Source: Pseudoduganella violacea (lineage in GTDB: Bacteria > Pseudomonadota > Gammaproteobacteria > Burkholderiales > Burkholderiaceae_D). From it: a stretch of DNA of 64,000 bases. The stretch is taken from positions 1 to 64,000 of the forward strand of contig NZ_JACHXD010000017.1 of the NCBI RefSeq assembly GCF_014191875.1. The letters run 5' to 3'. Below the pieces are notes generated by a model, which was not told the origin of the DNA, searched no databases, and worked only from the letters and a program-made list of their open reading frames with translations. The position numbers were made by a program, and so were the translations under genes. Positions 16,210 through 24,744 of this stretch are shown here, piece after piece; positions within the stretch are counted from its first letter, which is position 1; each line of letters begins with the position of its first letter.

Positions 16210-17609
16210 GATTTGTTCTCCAGCAGGCTGGCCGGTTTATCGAGCAGACTGCGGTTGATGTCGATGCGCGCTTCGCGCAGCAGGCGGAGGCGCAGCGCCG
16301 TCAACTGCTCGACTGCCGCGTCGCGCGCAATGGCCTGGCTGGCGACGTAGCGCACCGATTCAGATTCAGGCGCCTGATAGCCGTTGACACGTTTTTCAAC
16401 CAATACGATTTCCCAGGAAGCCTTGTCATGCGGGCCAGCGGGCATGCGGATCGGTTTGGAGACTTGTCCTTCCGGCTGGGCGAACGCCATCTGAGACAGC
16501 CAATCGAGTTTGGCCTCGTGGCGTATCCAGCCTAGATCACCACCGCTGGCGGCATCCGCCGCGCTGGAGTGGCGCTTGGCCAGCGTGGCAAAGTCGCCGC
16601 CGGATGCCAATGCCTTGGCAACCGACTGTGCCGCCGCTTCGTCGGCCAGGCGGATATGGCGTGCTTTGACTTTTTCGATACGTTCGAATTCTTCGCGGTG
16701 CTTGCGGTAGTAGGCCGCGATTTGCGCCGGTTTGACCTGCTTGGCCAACTGATCGACCACGGGGCTGGCCGAGTCGGTGTCGGCGCCGATGCCGTGCATC
16801 TGCTGCAAGGCCACTACTTCCTGCTGTTCCGACAATACCTGGCGCAGATCGGCCAAGGCGGCCTCGCCGAACTTCTGGCGCGCCCAGTGCTGAACGAAGA
16901 TCGAGGCCAGATGCTGCCTGGCCTGCTGCAATGCGAAGCCGGGCTGGCGGGTGAGCAGGGCTACCCTGCCCTGCACATTCTGGCGCTGATAGACGTCGTA
17001 AAGACTGATGCTTCCCGCCGCTCCCTGCGGCAATTGGTAGCGCAGCAGCGTTATCTTCTTCGCGCGTTCCTGCTGGGCGGGGTTCAGCACATGCTCCAGG
17101 CGCAGCGTGTCGGACTTGCCGAAGACGGCATCCAGAGCCGCCCCATCCGGCTCGCTCTGGGCCGCGATCAGCGCATCGAGCTTGCCGCCGGGCTGACGCT
17201 GCACGGCCTGGTCCAGTTCCTTGCCATATACGGCACGCAGGGTGGAGAGCAGCAGCTCGTCCAGCGTCACCTCGCGCGAGAAGGCTACGCGCTGGTTGGC
17301 GTGCAGCGCGGCTTCGCCATGGGTTTTGCGCGCCGATGCGGCCAGCAGACGATTGGCGACGATGTTTTCCAGCGCCTCCGTGCGGCTGGCCCGGCTGTCC
17401 TTCAAGCGCGCCAGCTGCCACATGGTCTCCACGCTGAACGCCTGCACCGGCGCGCCGTCGACGCGCGCGGCCAGAGTCGGTTCGTTCAACTTGAATTCGG
17501 TGACGGCCTGCGCCGGCGGCTGCAAAGCCGGCAGGAAGGCGCCACTTCCGGCCAGCACGGCAAATACACCATGCAGGAGCGGACGCGGATTGAAGGACAG
17601 CGTTTTCAT
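16206..17609 (-). CDS. Periplasmic parvulin-type peptidyl-prolyl isomerase
   Basis: A 467-residue protein with a signal peptide (cleavage likely after AQA near residue 35), an N-terminal SurA/PpiD-like helical chaperone region (SVETMWQLARLKDSRASRTEALENIVANRLL), and a C-terminal parvulin rotamase domain around residues 305-410 (VKARHIRL ... GGDFATLAKRHSS ... GGDLGWI ... VLVEKRVNGY). It should assist folding of exported proteins. It starts 4 bases after the phospholipase C stop, so that enzyme is the likely client. The first third lacks close similarity to SurA itself. Confidence 0.75.
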   Translation of the reverse strand: MKTLSFNPRPLLHGVFAVLAGSGAFLPALQPPAQAVTEFKLNEPTLAARVDGAPVQAFSVETMWQLARLKDSRASRTEALENIVANRLLAASARKTHGEAALHANQRVAFSREVTLDELLLSTLRAVYGKELDQAVQRQPGGKLDALIAAQSEPDGAALDAVFGKSDTLRLEHVLNPAQQERAKKITLLRYQLPQGAAGSISLYDVYQRQNVQGRVALLTRQPGFALQQARQHLASIFVQHWARQKFGEAALADLRQVLSEQQEVVALQQMHGIGADTDSASPVVDQLAKQVKPAQIAAYYRKHREEFERIEKVKARHIRLADEAAAQSVAKALASGGDFATLAKRHSSAADAASGGDLGWIRHEAKLDWLSQMAFAQPEGQVSKPIRMPAGPHDKASWEIVLVEKRVNGYQAPESESVRYVASQAIARDAAVEQLTALRLRLLREARIDINRSLLDKPASLLENKS

Positions 17610-17613
17610 GCTT

Positions 17614-18636
17614 TTAATTCCCCAGACGTTCGGCGGCGCGGTTCAGCACATGCACCACCATGGCGATGGAATGCGGAATCATCTGCTTGCCCACGTTGCG
17701 GCGGTCGCCGTGGTCCTTGGACGAGAGCACGATGCCGCCGTTCGCGTACGAGTAGCTGCCGCCTTGGGTCAGCAGCGGACGGATGTCGGTCGCGCTGGGC
17801 GCTACCGGCGTGAAATCGGCCAGGGCCGCCGTCACCAGGGCCGGATCGTTCAGCTTCTCTTTATCATAATAGTCCTGCACCCACTGCTCCCAGCCGCCGT
17901 GGTCGTGGGCGGAGCTGGTCCAGGTGTGGTGCGGTTGCAGCAAGTCGGTGGTGTGCAGCACGAAGCCCAGGCTCTGCGCGGTCGGCTGCGCCAGGAATTG
18001 CTGCCACCAGTACTGGCCCAGATTGTCGATCGGCTGGAACGGGGCGGTTTCGAAGTCCGCGTACTGTTCCGGCGTGGAGCTGCCGCCGTGGCGATAGTGG
18101 GCTTCGGTAACGCCGTAGCTATTGTATTTGCTGCTGTCGCCGAACCAGCCTTTCAGGCCGCCGGGGCCATCGTCCAGGTAATCGCCTTTCAGCCAGGCGG
18201 CCGCCATATTGTCGACGTCGCCGGCCACGGTCAGCTTGGCATAGTTATAGCCGCCGAAGGGGTTGCCGTGCACGTCGGCGCCCGCGCCATGGTTCTGGAA
18301 GTGCCAGTACGAGGTGTACTTGACGATGCTGGCGCCCGCGCCCCACACCGGCGCCTGCTGGCAGTTGCCGGTGCTGGCGCCGCACAGATAGGTGTCGGCG
18401 AAATCATCCACATCGTAAGCGCCCTGCCCCATCGCCTGCGCGAACTGGTCGATGGTGTAACCGGCGCGCGTGACGCCGGCCAGCAGCTTGTTGTAGTTGG
18501 TGCTGGACGGATTGTTCTTCATGTATTCCACCGCGTCGAGCACGATTCGACGGTGGGTGTCCTGCTGCCAGGCTTGCGCAGGAGCGCTTGCCAGGAAGGC
18601 CAGGGCCAGACTGCCTGCTATCAAAGTAGACTTCAT
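17614..18636 (-). CDS. Secreted zinc-dependent phospholipase C (PLC/P1-nuclease-like fold)
   Basis: A 340-residue secreted enzyme. The signal peptide ends at AQA, leaving an N-terminal tryptophan (W-QQDTHRRI), which in this family coordinates zinc by its amino terminus. Other likely zinc ligands are in YWHFQNHG, VLHTTDLLQPHHTW and the HDHGGWE segment. The family hydrolyses phospholipids (Clostridium alpha-toxin type) or nucleic acids (P1 type); which one applies here is open. It is first in an operon with a parvulin foldase and an exported helper. Confidence 0.7.
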   Translation of the reverse strand: MKSTLIAGSLALAFLASAPAQAWQQDTHRRIVLDAVEYMKNNPSSTNYNKLLAGVTRAGYTIDQFAQAMGQGAYDVDDFADTYLCGASTGNCQQAPVWGAGASIVKYTSYWHFQNHGAGADVHGNPFGGYNYAKLTVAGDVDNMAAAWLKGDYLDDGPGGLKGWFGDSSKYNSYGVTEAHYRHGGSSTPEQYADFETAPFQPIDNLGQYWWQQFLAQPTAQSLGFVLHTTDLLQPHHTWTSSAHDHGGWEQWVQDYYDKEKLNDPALVTAALADFTPVAPSATDIRPLLTQGGSYSYANGGIVLSSKDHGDRRNVGKQMIPHSIAMVVHVLNRAAERLGN

Positions 18637-18718
18637 AGTTTCTCCCTCAGTAGTCGCACGGTCGTGCTATTTGTGAAAACAATTATAAGGAAACGGTTTT
18701 TGAAATCACAAGAAAATT

Positions 18719-18734
18719 GTTGCCGTGCGGCAAC
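18719..18734. repeat. Short palindrome in the phospholipase-TA intergenic region
   Basis: GTTGCCG-TG-CGGCAAC, 7-bp arms. A second palindrome with the same TG centre, ATTTCCA-TG-TGGAAAT, lies at 18771-18786, 52 bases away. The 272-base region between the divergent phospholipase and toxin-antitoxin genes is AT-rich and promoter-like. Either site could be an operator. Confidence 0.35.
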
Positions 18735-18770
18735 GATAATACCACTTATTTCACTTGACTTTGATAGTTT

Positions 18771-18786
18771 ATTTCCATGTGGAAAT
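18771..18786. repeat. Short palindrome ATTTCCA-TG-TGGAAAT
   Basis: Perfect 7-bp arms around TG, 123 bases before the antitoxin start at 18909 and 135 before the phospholipase start. It is a candidate operator for one of the two divergent units. Confidence 0.35.
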
Positions 18787-18908
18787 TTATATCGAGCGAA
18801 GTGTAAATAAAAACAGCCTAGCCCGTAGGTCGGTTGAATTCATTCACTTGACGGCTGATCGTTGCGTAGATATGGTGAAAGTACCGCTCACAGGGAGGTA
18901 TCACTTTT

Positions 18909-19202
18909 ATGAGCAAGCGAGAGAAAGACGATGAGATAGCCTTTCAGTACCATCGCGTCGATAGCGCGACAGGTATATCTCGAGAGACCGCCCAGCGCTT
19001 GGCTAAGCATTTGGGCATGAGCGAAACGCAGATTATCCATCATGCGCTATACGAACTGGCACGCCGGGTTTTACCTCAATACGAAAAGGACGACGGCCCT
19101 CTAAACGATTTCCAACTTGAGCAGATCAAACAGCAAGCCAATTGCCCTGTACTTCGTTCCGTGCGCTCCACGCTTCTCAGTGACGATGCCGAGGCGGCAT
19201 GA
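18909..19202 (+). CDS. Putative antitoxin of a PemK/MazF-like pair
   Basis: A 97-residue protein with a central helix-helix motif (SRETAQRLAKHLGMSETQIIHHALYELARRVL) like ribbon-helix-helix/Arc-type DNA-binding antitoxins, and a charged C-terminal tail that could bind the toxin. GGGAGG lies about 10 bases before ATG 18909. It overlaps the downstream toxin gene by 4 bases (ATGA). Assignment as antitoxin comes from position, size and fold impression; no exact family recognised. Confidence 0.6.
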   Translation: MSKREKDDEIAFQYHRVDSATGISRETAQRLAKHLGMSETQIIHHALYELARRVLPQYEKDDGPLNDFQLEQIKQQANCPVLRSVRSTLLSDDAEAA

Positions 19203-19609
19203 AGCCCCTATGGTGGCCGGAACCCGATGCAGGAGATATCGTCTGGTGCCATTTCCCCGATCAAATACACCCCCGCCCTAAACCTCGGCCAGCCTTGATC
19301 CTTGCTGTATTTGATGACGAGGCGCCGCACTTTTATGTGCAAGTCGCCTATGGCACTAGTAAACACAACACTGAGCTTCATGGCGGCGAGTTTGCGCTCT
19401 CGCGCCAGCGCAATGCCGCGGCGTTTGAAATGGCCGGTCTTAGTTACGACACCAAATTCGACTTGCGCCAGCGTGTGGAGCTTCCCTATTCAAACGACTG
19501 GTTTTCGGTTCCGCCTGGTGCACCATTTGGGCCACACCCTAAACTGGGCAGCCTGCATCCGTCTTTGGTGCATGCCGTCCAAGCGGCGTGGCGCGCAATT
19601 CGCAGCTAA
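19199..19609 (+). CDS. PemK/MazF-like toxin
   Basis: A 136-residue protein with the PemK/MazF-like barrel start PDAGDIVWCHFP and the conserved KPRPALILAV, where the arginine and proline are typical of the RNA-binding groove. Members are mRNA endoribonucleases; activity here is inferred. It is longer than MazF (~110) because of a C-terminal extension with Pro/Gly (PPGAPFGPHPKLGSLHP). It overlaps the upstream antitoxin gene and converges with apbE, whose stop is 2 bases away. Confidence 0.65.
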   Translation: MKPLWWPEPDAGDIVWCHFPDQIHPRPKPRPALILAVFDDEAPHFYVQVAYGTSKHNTELHGGEFALSRQRNAAAFEMAGLSYDTKFDLRQRVELPYSNDWFSVPPGAPFGPHPKLGSLHPSLVHAVQAAWRAIRS

Positions 19610-19611
19610 GC

Positions 19612-20643
19612 CTATCTCGGCGCAGAGCCGGTATCCATCCTCGCCCGCATGGCGGGCGTCATCAGGATGTTGCGCTGGGCGTCGACCATCATCACTTCGT
19701 TCAGGCCAAGGCGCTTGGCCATGGCTTCCCAGCCTTCGGCGCCGGTGATGAACAGCGGCTTGGAGTTGCCGTCAGAGCGTAGGCCCACGTCGCGGCCGCC
19801 GGAAATGACGATGGTGACGGAAGCCACCAGGTCGATGGTCTGGCCCGTGCGCGGATCGACGATGTGGGGATGGCGTTTGCCGTCCTTCATGAAGTAGCGC
19901 TCGTAGTCGCCGCTGGTGCCGACGGCTTCATTGTCGTGCAGGGAAACGGTGGCGATGGCGCCCTCCCCGCGCGGATCGCGGATGCCGACCTGCCATGGGC
20001 GCGCCCCCGGCTGGCCGATGGCGATCACATTGCCGCCCACATTGACCAGCGCCGCTTTCACGTTTGCGCCGCGCAGGATGGCGGCGGCGCGGTCCAGCGC
20101 ATAGCCCTTGGCGTAGCCGCCCAGGTCGATCATCACGGCAGGATTCACGCTGGACACCAGCGTGCCCTGGTAGCGCAGGTCGGACAGGCGCGGATCGGCG
20201 TCGACCCAGCGTTTGATCTCGGCTGGCGACGGGCCTTGCGCGGTAATGTCGTTTTTCTGGAAGCCCCACAACCGTATCAGGTGGCCGATGGTGGGGTTGA
20301 AGAGGTAATCGGAACGGGCCGACAACTCGGCTGCCGATTGCAGCAGGCTGACCATCTCTTCGTCGGCCTGGAATGGCTCGCCGCGCGCGATGGCATCGTT
20401 CAGCGACGTCAGCATGCTGGGCTGCCAGGCATGGTATTTGTGGTGCAGGCGGTCGAATTCCTTGAGTACCTGGGCGCCCAATTCATTGGCACGCGCTTCG
20501 GATTCGCCGTAGACGCTGATTTCAACCGTGGTGCCGAATACATGGCCCTGGGTCTTGACGATTTTCTCTTGACGGCTGCATCCGCCCAGAAGCAGCAGCG
20601 TGGCTGCGGCCATGGCGGCGAGTAGTACGATGGCCTTGCGCAT
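19612..20643 (-). CDS. FAD:protein FMN transferase, ApbE/NosX-type lipoprotein
   Basis: A 343-residue ApbE protein that attaches FMN covalently to threonine of exported flavoproteins, here most likely NosR. The N-terminus has a lipobox (LLLLGGCSRQ), placing it in the periplasm. Family motifs are DLGGYAKGYALDRA, VNVGGNVIAIG and GTSGDYERYF. It follows the nos operon but a strong terminator at 20766-20816 separates it from the cytochrome gene, so it probably has its own promoter. It could be named nosX by role; a general apbE copy is the alternative. Confidence 0.85.
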   Translation of the reverse strand: MRKAIVLLAAMAAATLLLLGGCSRQEKIVKTQGHVFGTTVEISVYGESEARANELGAQVLKEFDRLHHKYHAWQPSMLTSLNDAIARGEPFQADEEMVSLLQSAAELSARSDYLFNPTIGHLIRLWGFQKNDITAQGPSPAEIKRWVDADPRLSDLRYQGTLVSSVNPAVMIDLGGYAKGYALDRAAAILRGANVKAALVNVGGNVIAIGQPGARPWQVGIRDPRGEGAIATVSLHDNEAVGTSGDYERYFMKDGKRHPHIVDPRTGQTIDLVASVTIVISGGRDVGLRSDGNSKPLFITGAEGWEAMAKRLGLNEVMMVDAQRNILMTPAMRARMDTGSAPR

Positions 20644-20765
20644 GGCAGGTTCCCTTCCAAATGATGAGTTTTTTTAAATTGGCCAGGGCTAGGCGCAGCG
20701 CCGAAGACAGTGCATTTGCACGGCGAGGCGCTAGCAACGACGCCATGGTCATTTTAAAAAGACTC

Positions 20766-20816
20766 AAAAAACCGCGCCGCGCGGAGCCACCCATGACAGA
20801 GCTCCACGCGGGCGGT
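20766..20816 (-). terminator. Rho-independent terminator after the nos operon
   Basis: On the minus strand a GC-rich stem (CCGC..CGCG.GGAGC with GCTCCGCGCGGCGCGG) is followed by TTTTTTG, 10 bases after the cytochrome c stop. It separates the nos transcript from apbE. Confidence 0.7.
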
Positions 20817-20825
20817 AAAAACGGT

Positions 20826-21134
20826 TTACTTCGGCATCATGTAATCGACGGCGGCTTTGACTTCGTCATCTTTCAGGCCAGCGTTACCACCTTTTGGCGG
20901 CATCATTTTGAAGCCCTTGATGGCGTTGTCGTACACGGCTTTTTTGCCTTTGGCGACGCGCGGCTGCCAGGCGGCTTTGTCGCCGGCTTTCGGGGCGCCC
21001 AGCACGCCTGCGCCGTGGCAGGATTGGCAGGTGGCTTTGAAGATTTTTTCGCCCAGTGCCGCGTCGGCGGCGCCGGCGGATGCGCTGGCGAACGAGGCGA
21101 TGGCCAGGAACAGTGCGGATACGGTGATTTTCAT
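20826..21134 (-). CDS. Small periplasmic cytochrome c (c5/c551-like)
   Basis: A 102-residue single-haem cytochrome c with a signal peptide (cleavage after ASA, ~residue 20). The haem site is CQSCH near residues 36-40 and the sixth-ligand methionine is probably in KGFKMMPPKGGNAGLKDDEV. Located at the end of nosZRDFYL, it is a natural electron donor for NosZ, as nosC-type cytochromes are thought to be in other Proteobacteria. A 93-base gap separates it from nosL, and a terminator follows. Confidence 0.85.
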   Translation of the reverse strand: MKITVSALFLAIASFASASAGAADAALGEKIFKATCQSCHGAGVLGAPKAGDKAAWQPRVAKGKKAVYDNAIKGFKMMPPKGGNAGLKDDEVKAAVDYMMPK

Positions 21135-21227
21135 AGTGGTCTCTTTCTAGGTCTGAGAAACGGAAAAATGCTGCGAACAGCGGAAAGACGGCAGTTTTCA
21201 AGACTGCCGCCGAATCAGGTACTGCGT

Positions 21228-21740
21228 TTAGTGGCCTCCGCCCATGCCGGAATCGTGGGCGGCGCCGCCGCCCATCTTCACCATGTCCGGCTTGACGTCG
21301 CTGAAGTTGAGCACCGAGCCGCCTTCCTTGGCGGCGAAGGCTTGCGCTTCATTGGCGTTGGCGAAAGGCACAATGGTCGGGCCCATGGAACCGTGCTTCT
21401 TGCTGCCGATGACGTAGACGGCTTTGCGCGCATCGATCCAGTTGCCGCTCGGCTGGTCCCAGTTGGCCTTACCCATGTCCTGCACGTAGAGCGCGCCCAC
21501 GACGCGCTTCTGCTCCGGCGCGAAGACGGTGCCGAACAGCTCCATCACGTCGCAGTAGTAGTCGGTCTTGCCGTCGGCGTAGCGCACTTGGGCTTTCGAG
21601 CCGGGGAAGTCCTTCAGCACCATGCCGTCCAGCGAACAGCTGGCGCCGGCGTCCGGCTCTTTGGCGGAGATGTCGGTCGCGCTCTGGCTGCATGCGGTGA
21701 GCAGCAGGGCCGCCAGCACGGTTGGAATACTTAATTTCAT
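21228..21740 (-). CDS. nosL: NosL copper-binding lipoprotein
   Basis: A 170-residue lipoprotein (lipobox LLLTACSQ) of the NosL family, which delivers Cu(I) for assembly of the NosZ copper centres with NosDFY. Visible are the copper-ligand region CSLDGMVL, the family stretch PGSKAQVRYADGKTDYYCD, and a C-terminal Gly/His/Met tail (MGGGAAHDSGMGGGH) that could also bind copper. ATG 21740 overlaps the nosY stop as ATGA. The open frame continues further upstream, but that part lies inside nosY. Confidence 0.9.
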   Translation of the reverse strand: MKLSIPTVLAALLLTACSQSATDISAKEPDAGASCSLDGMVLKDFPGSKAQVRYADGKTDYYCDVMELFGTVFAPEQKRVVGALYVQDMGKANWDQPSGNWIDARKAVYVIGSKKHGSMGPTIVPFANANEAQAFAAKEGGSVLNFSDVKPDMVKMGGGAAHDSGMGGGH

Positions 21741-22561
21741 CGGAATCTCCTGATTGCAAAGATAAAGGGCAGTACGATCCAGGCCAGCATGATGGCCATC
21801 AGTACCGCCGGATTGGTAAGGCCTTCCGGCATCACGGTGGACAGGCCATACATGTTCTGAACCTGTTCGGAGCTGAAGATGTTCAGCAGGCGGAAGATGT
21901 CGGCCGGATTCAGCATCAGAATCCCGGCGAAGACCGCGTTGCCCAAGCTGCCCTGGCTCAGCACCAGGGCGCCCATCAGCACCAGATCGAAGATCAGCAC
22001 AAAAAAGAACCACAGGCCGACGGCCGCGCCGCTGGCGCGCACGCGGTCGCTGGCAAGCACCGACACCAGCATCGAGATGCTGAGGAAGGCCATGCCCATC
22101 AGGATGGCGCTCAGCACAAAGCCGGCGTAGTGGAAGGCGTCGTTGGGGCTGAGCTGCGCCGCCAGCGGCAGCAGGCCGGCGCCGAAGCCGATCACGGTGG
22201 AACTGGCCAGCGCCGCCGCCAGGCCGAGGTATTTGCCGAGCAGGATTTCCAGCCGCGTGATCGGCATGGACAGCAGCAGCTCCAGCGCCCCCCGCTCCTT
22301 CTCGCCGACGATGGCGTCGTAGCCGAGGATCAGGGCGATCAGCGGCACTAGGTAGATGACCAGGCTGACCAGGCTCGCCACGGTCGATTCGATGCCGTGG
22401 AAGCCCACTTCGCCCTGCTGGGCGGTGCCGAACAAGGCGATCGCCAGCGCGAACAGGGCAAACAGCACGGCCACCGCCAGCACCCAGCGGTTGCGGATGC
22501 GGTCACGCCATTCTTTGGCCGCAATCACGCGGACCTGGGTCCATTCAATGCGCGCGGACAT
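21737..22561 (-). CDS. nosY: NosY, ABC transporter permease for NosZ maturation
   Basis: A 274-residue ABC-2-type permease with six hydrophobic segments (for example WVLAVAVLFALFALAIALFG and YLVPLIALILGYDAIVGEKE). The motif EKERGALELLLSMPITR is typical of NosY/ABC-2 permeases. With NosF (ATPase) and NosD it forms the complex needed for copper-sulphide centre assembly in NosZ. The start MSARIEWTQVRV at 22561 overlaps the end of nosF by 17 bases. Confidence 0.92.
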   Translation of the reverse strand: MSARIEWTQVRVIAAKEWRDRIRNRWVLAVAVLFALFALAIALFGTAQQGEVGFHGIESTVASLVSLVIYLVPLIALILGYDAIVGEKERGALELLLSMPITRLEILLGKYLGLAAALASSTVIGFGAGLLPLAAQLSPNDAFHYAGFVLSAILMGMAFLSISMLVSVLASDRVRASGAAVGLWFFFVLIFDLVLMGALVLSQGSLGNAVFAGILMLNPADIFRLLNIFSSEQVQNMYGLSTVMPEGLTNPAVLMAIMLAWIVLPFIFAIRRFR

Positions 22562-23468
22562 GGGCGCCTCCATAACCAAGGAACAATTCTTCCAGCGTGG
22601 GTTCGTGAATCACGATGTCGAGCGCCGTGGCCGACAAGGCCGACAGCACCGCCATCTTGCGTTCACGTTCGCAGCTGACCGTCAGCTTGCCGCCTTCGGC
22701 GCTGGCTTTCACGCCAGGCAGGCCTTGCAGCGTCTGCAGACCCGCGCCCGCCGCTTCCTGGTCGGCCATCGCTGCCTCCACCAGCAGCGGCAGCGACATG
22801 CCGGCGCGCAGCTCGTCGAGCGTGCCTTGCGCGGCCAGCTGGCCCGATTTCATGATGAACAGCCGGTCCACGCGCTGCTGGATCTCGGCCAGGATGTGCG
22901 AGGTGATGACGATGGTCGCGCCGCGCGCCTTCACCTTGCGCAGGGTGGCGTAGAAATCGGCGATGCCTTCCGGATCGAGGCCATTGGTCGGCTCATCGAG
23001 GAAGAGCAGGTCCGGTTCGCCCAGCAAGGCTTGCGCAAAGCCCAGACGCTGGCGCATGCCTTTCGAATACGTGCCGACGCGGCGGCCGGCGGCGTGCTGC
23101 AGGCCCACCAATTCCAGCGTGCCGGCACAGGCCGAACGCGGAACTTTTTTCAGGTCGGCGAACAGTTGCAGCACTTCCAGGCCGCTCAGATTGTCGTAGG
23201 TGACAAAGCTCTCGGGCAGGTAGCCGATGCGGCGGCGCGCCTGGCGAAAGCCTGGGCCGGACGTATCGGCGCCATGCACGCGGATGCTGCCGGAGCTGGC
23301 CGGGATCAATCCCAGCATCAGCTTGAACAGGGTGCTCTTGCCGGCGCCGTTATGGCCGATCAGGCCAACCATTTCGCCCTTGTTCACGTTGAGCGAGACT
23401 TCCTTCAGCGCCTGCAAGGCGCCGAACTGCTTGCTCACGCTCTTCAGTTCAATGGGGGGATAAGTCAT
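22545..23468 (-). CDS. nosF: NosF, ABC transporter ATPase for NosZ maturation
   Basis: A 307-residue ATPase. Walker A is GHNGAGKST (~residue 40), the ABC signature is YSKGMRQRLGFAQ and Walker B is LLFLDEP. It powers the NosDFY complex that helps assemble the CuZ site. It overlaps nosD by 20 bases and nosY by 17, so expression is tightly coupled. Confidence 0.93.
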   Translation of the reverse strand: MTYPPIELKSVSKQFGALQALKEVSLNVNKGEMVGLIGHNGAGKSTLFKLMLGLIPASSGSIRVHGADTSGPGFRQARRRIGYLPESFVTYDNLSGLEVLQLFADLKKVPRSACAGTLELVGLQHAAGRRVGTYSKGMRQRLGFAQALLGEPDLLFLDEPTNGLDPEGIADFYATLRKVKARGATIVITSHILAEIQQRVDRLFIMKSGQLAAQGTLDELRAGMSLPLLVEAAMADQEAAGAGLQTLQGLPGVKASAEGGKLTVSCERERKMAVLSALSATALDIVIHEPTLEELFLGYGGAHVRAH

Positions 23469-24744
23469 TCCATTTTTTCCAATTCGGGTTCAGGGGACGC
23501 GTGCGCGGATGACGGTCGATCACGCTGGGCGCGCGCAGCACGGGGAACTGGCGCGCCACGAAACGCAGGGTCTGCAGCGATGGACTGGAGAGCAGAAGCT
23601 TCATCAGCGGGTACTGCCAGTTTAGGCGGTCCACCAGATCGTTGGCCTCATAGGGAATGTCGCCGACCTGGTCGCCGTCCTGGTCCCAGCCGCTGTAGTT
23701 GCTCCAGTAATTGCCCGACTTGCGGCCCCATTCCACGTCGCGCGAGGCGACGAATTTGACCTGTTCCTCGTTGCCGATAAAGTCGTTGCCACCCACCTCA
23801 TTGTTGGACGAGCCGGCCGACAGGTGGACGCCGGTGCGGTTGCGCACCACCAGGTTGTTGCGCAGGATATTGAACTCGGCGTCGTAGATGAAGAAGCCGC
23901 GGTCGTTGCCGGCCACCACATTGTTCTCCACCACCGAGTCCTGGATGGTGCGCAGCATGATGCCGTGGTCCTCATTGCCCCAGGCCTTGTTGTTGCGCAC
24001 GATCAGGTCACGCACTTCCATCAGGGCCAGGCCGCCACGATTCAGGTAGGACTCATTGTTCTCCCACAGGCTGTGGTGGGTGTTCATATAGTGGGTACCG
24101 TAGCGTACGTGGTGGATGCGGTTGCCCCGGAACACCGCATGCGAAGACACGTCCACATAGATGCCGTCGCGCGTGTAGCTGACCTGGTTGTCGATGATCT
24201 CGGAGCGGCGCGTGTTGTACACCTGGATGCCGTTGCCGCGATGGACCGACATCAGGTCGCGCCGGCCCACGATCAGGTTGCGCAGCACCTTGGAATCATC
24301 GGATTGTTCCAGCCAGATGCCGAACAGGGTGTAGATGATGTCGCAATCGGCGATGGTAAAGCGGTGCGCCTTCGGCACCACATAGACGCCGGAGTTCTGC
24401 TTGCCCTGGTCGATGCCGCTGTCGCGCACGATCAGCCCTTGCAGCGTGACGTCACTGGCCGTGATGCGGATCACGTCGCCCTTGCCGCCGCCGCTGATGG
24501 TGGGCTTGTCCTTGCCTTGCAGGGTGATGGGTTTGTCCAGCAGCAGATTTTCGCGGTACATCCCGCGTTCCACCACCACTGTGTCGCCGGAGTGGGCGCG
24601 CTGCACCGCCTCCGCGATGGACATGCCGGGTTTAACCACCAGAGTGGCCGCCGCCGCGCTACCGATGTCGGCCAGCAGGACGGTGATCGACAGCGCCGCC
24701 GCAGCGGCGCCCTTCCCGGCGCGTATTAAGCCAGGTTCTTTCAT
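23449..24744 (-). CDS. nosD: NosD, periplasmic beta-helix copper-processing protein
   Basis: A 431-residue protein with a signal peptide (cleavage after AAA around residue 33) and a right-handed beta-helix of CASH/PbH1 repeats (VRDSGIDQGK, IWLEQSDDSKVLRN, IVRNNKAWGNEDHGIML). This is the NosD architecture. It receives copper from NosL and passes it to NosZ with NosFY. The start at ATG 24744 overlaps the nosR stop as ATGA. A longer in-frame opening to 25011 would lie within nosR and lack a signal peptide, so I reject it. Confidence 0.92.
   Translation of the reverse strand: MKEPGLIRAGKGAAAAALSITVLLADIGSAAAATLVVKPGMSIAEAVQRAHSGDTVVVERGMYRENLLLDKPITLQGKDKPTISGGGKGDVIRITASDVTLQGLIVRDSGIDQGKQNSGVYVVPKAHRFTIADCDIIYTLFGIWLEQSDDSKVLRNLIVGRRDLMSVHRGNGIQVYNTRRSEIIDNQVSYTRDGIYVDVSSHAVFRGNRIHHVRYGTHYMNTHHSLWENNESYLNRGGLALMEVRDLIVRNNKAWGNEDHGIMLRTIQDSVVENNVVAGNDRGFFIYDAEFNILRNNLVVRNRTGVHLSAGSSNNEVGGNDFIGNEEQVKFVASRDVEWGRKSGNYWSNYSGWDQDGDQVGDIPYEANDLVDRLNWQYPLMKLLLSSPSLQTLRFVARQFPVLRAPSVIDRHPRTRPLNPNWKKWNDLSPH

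Noticed and set aside
21190..21208. Hairpin GGCAGT/ACTGCC between nosL and cytochrome c as a terminator
   Set aside because: Only 6-bp arms and no T-run after it; too weak to call.
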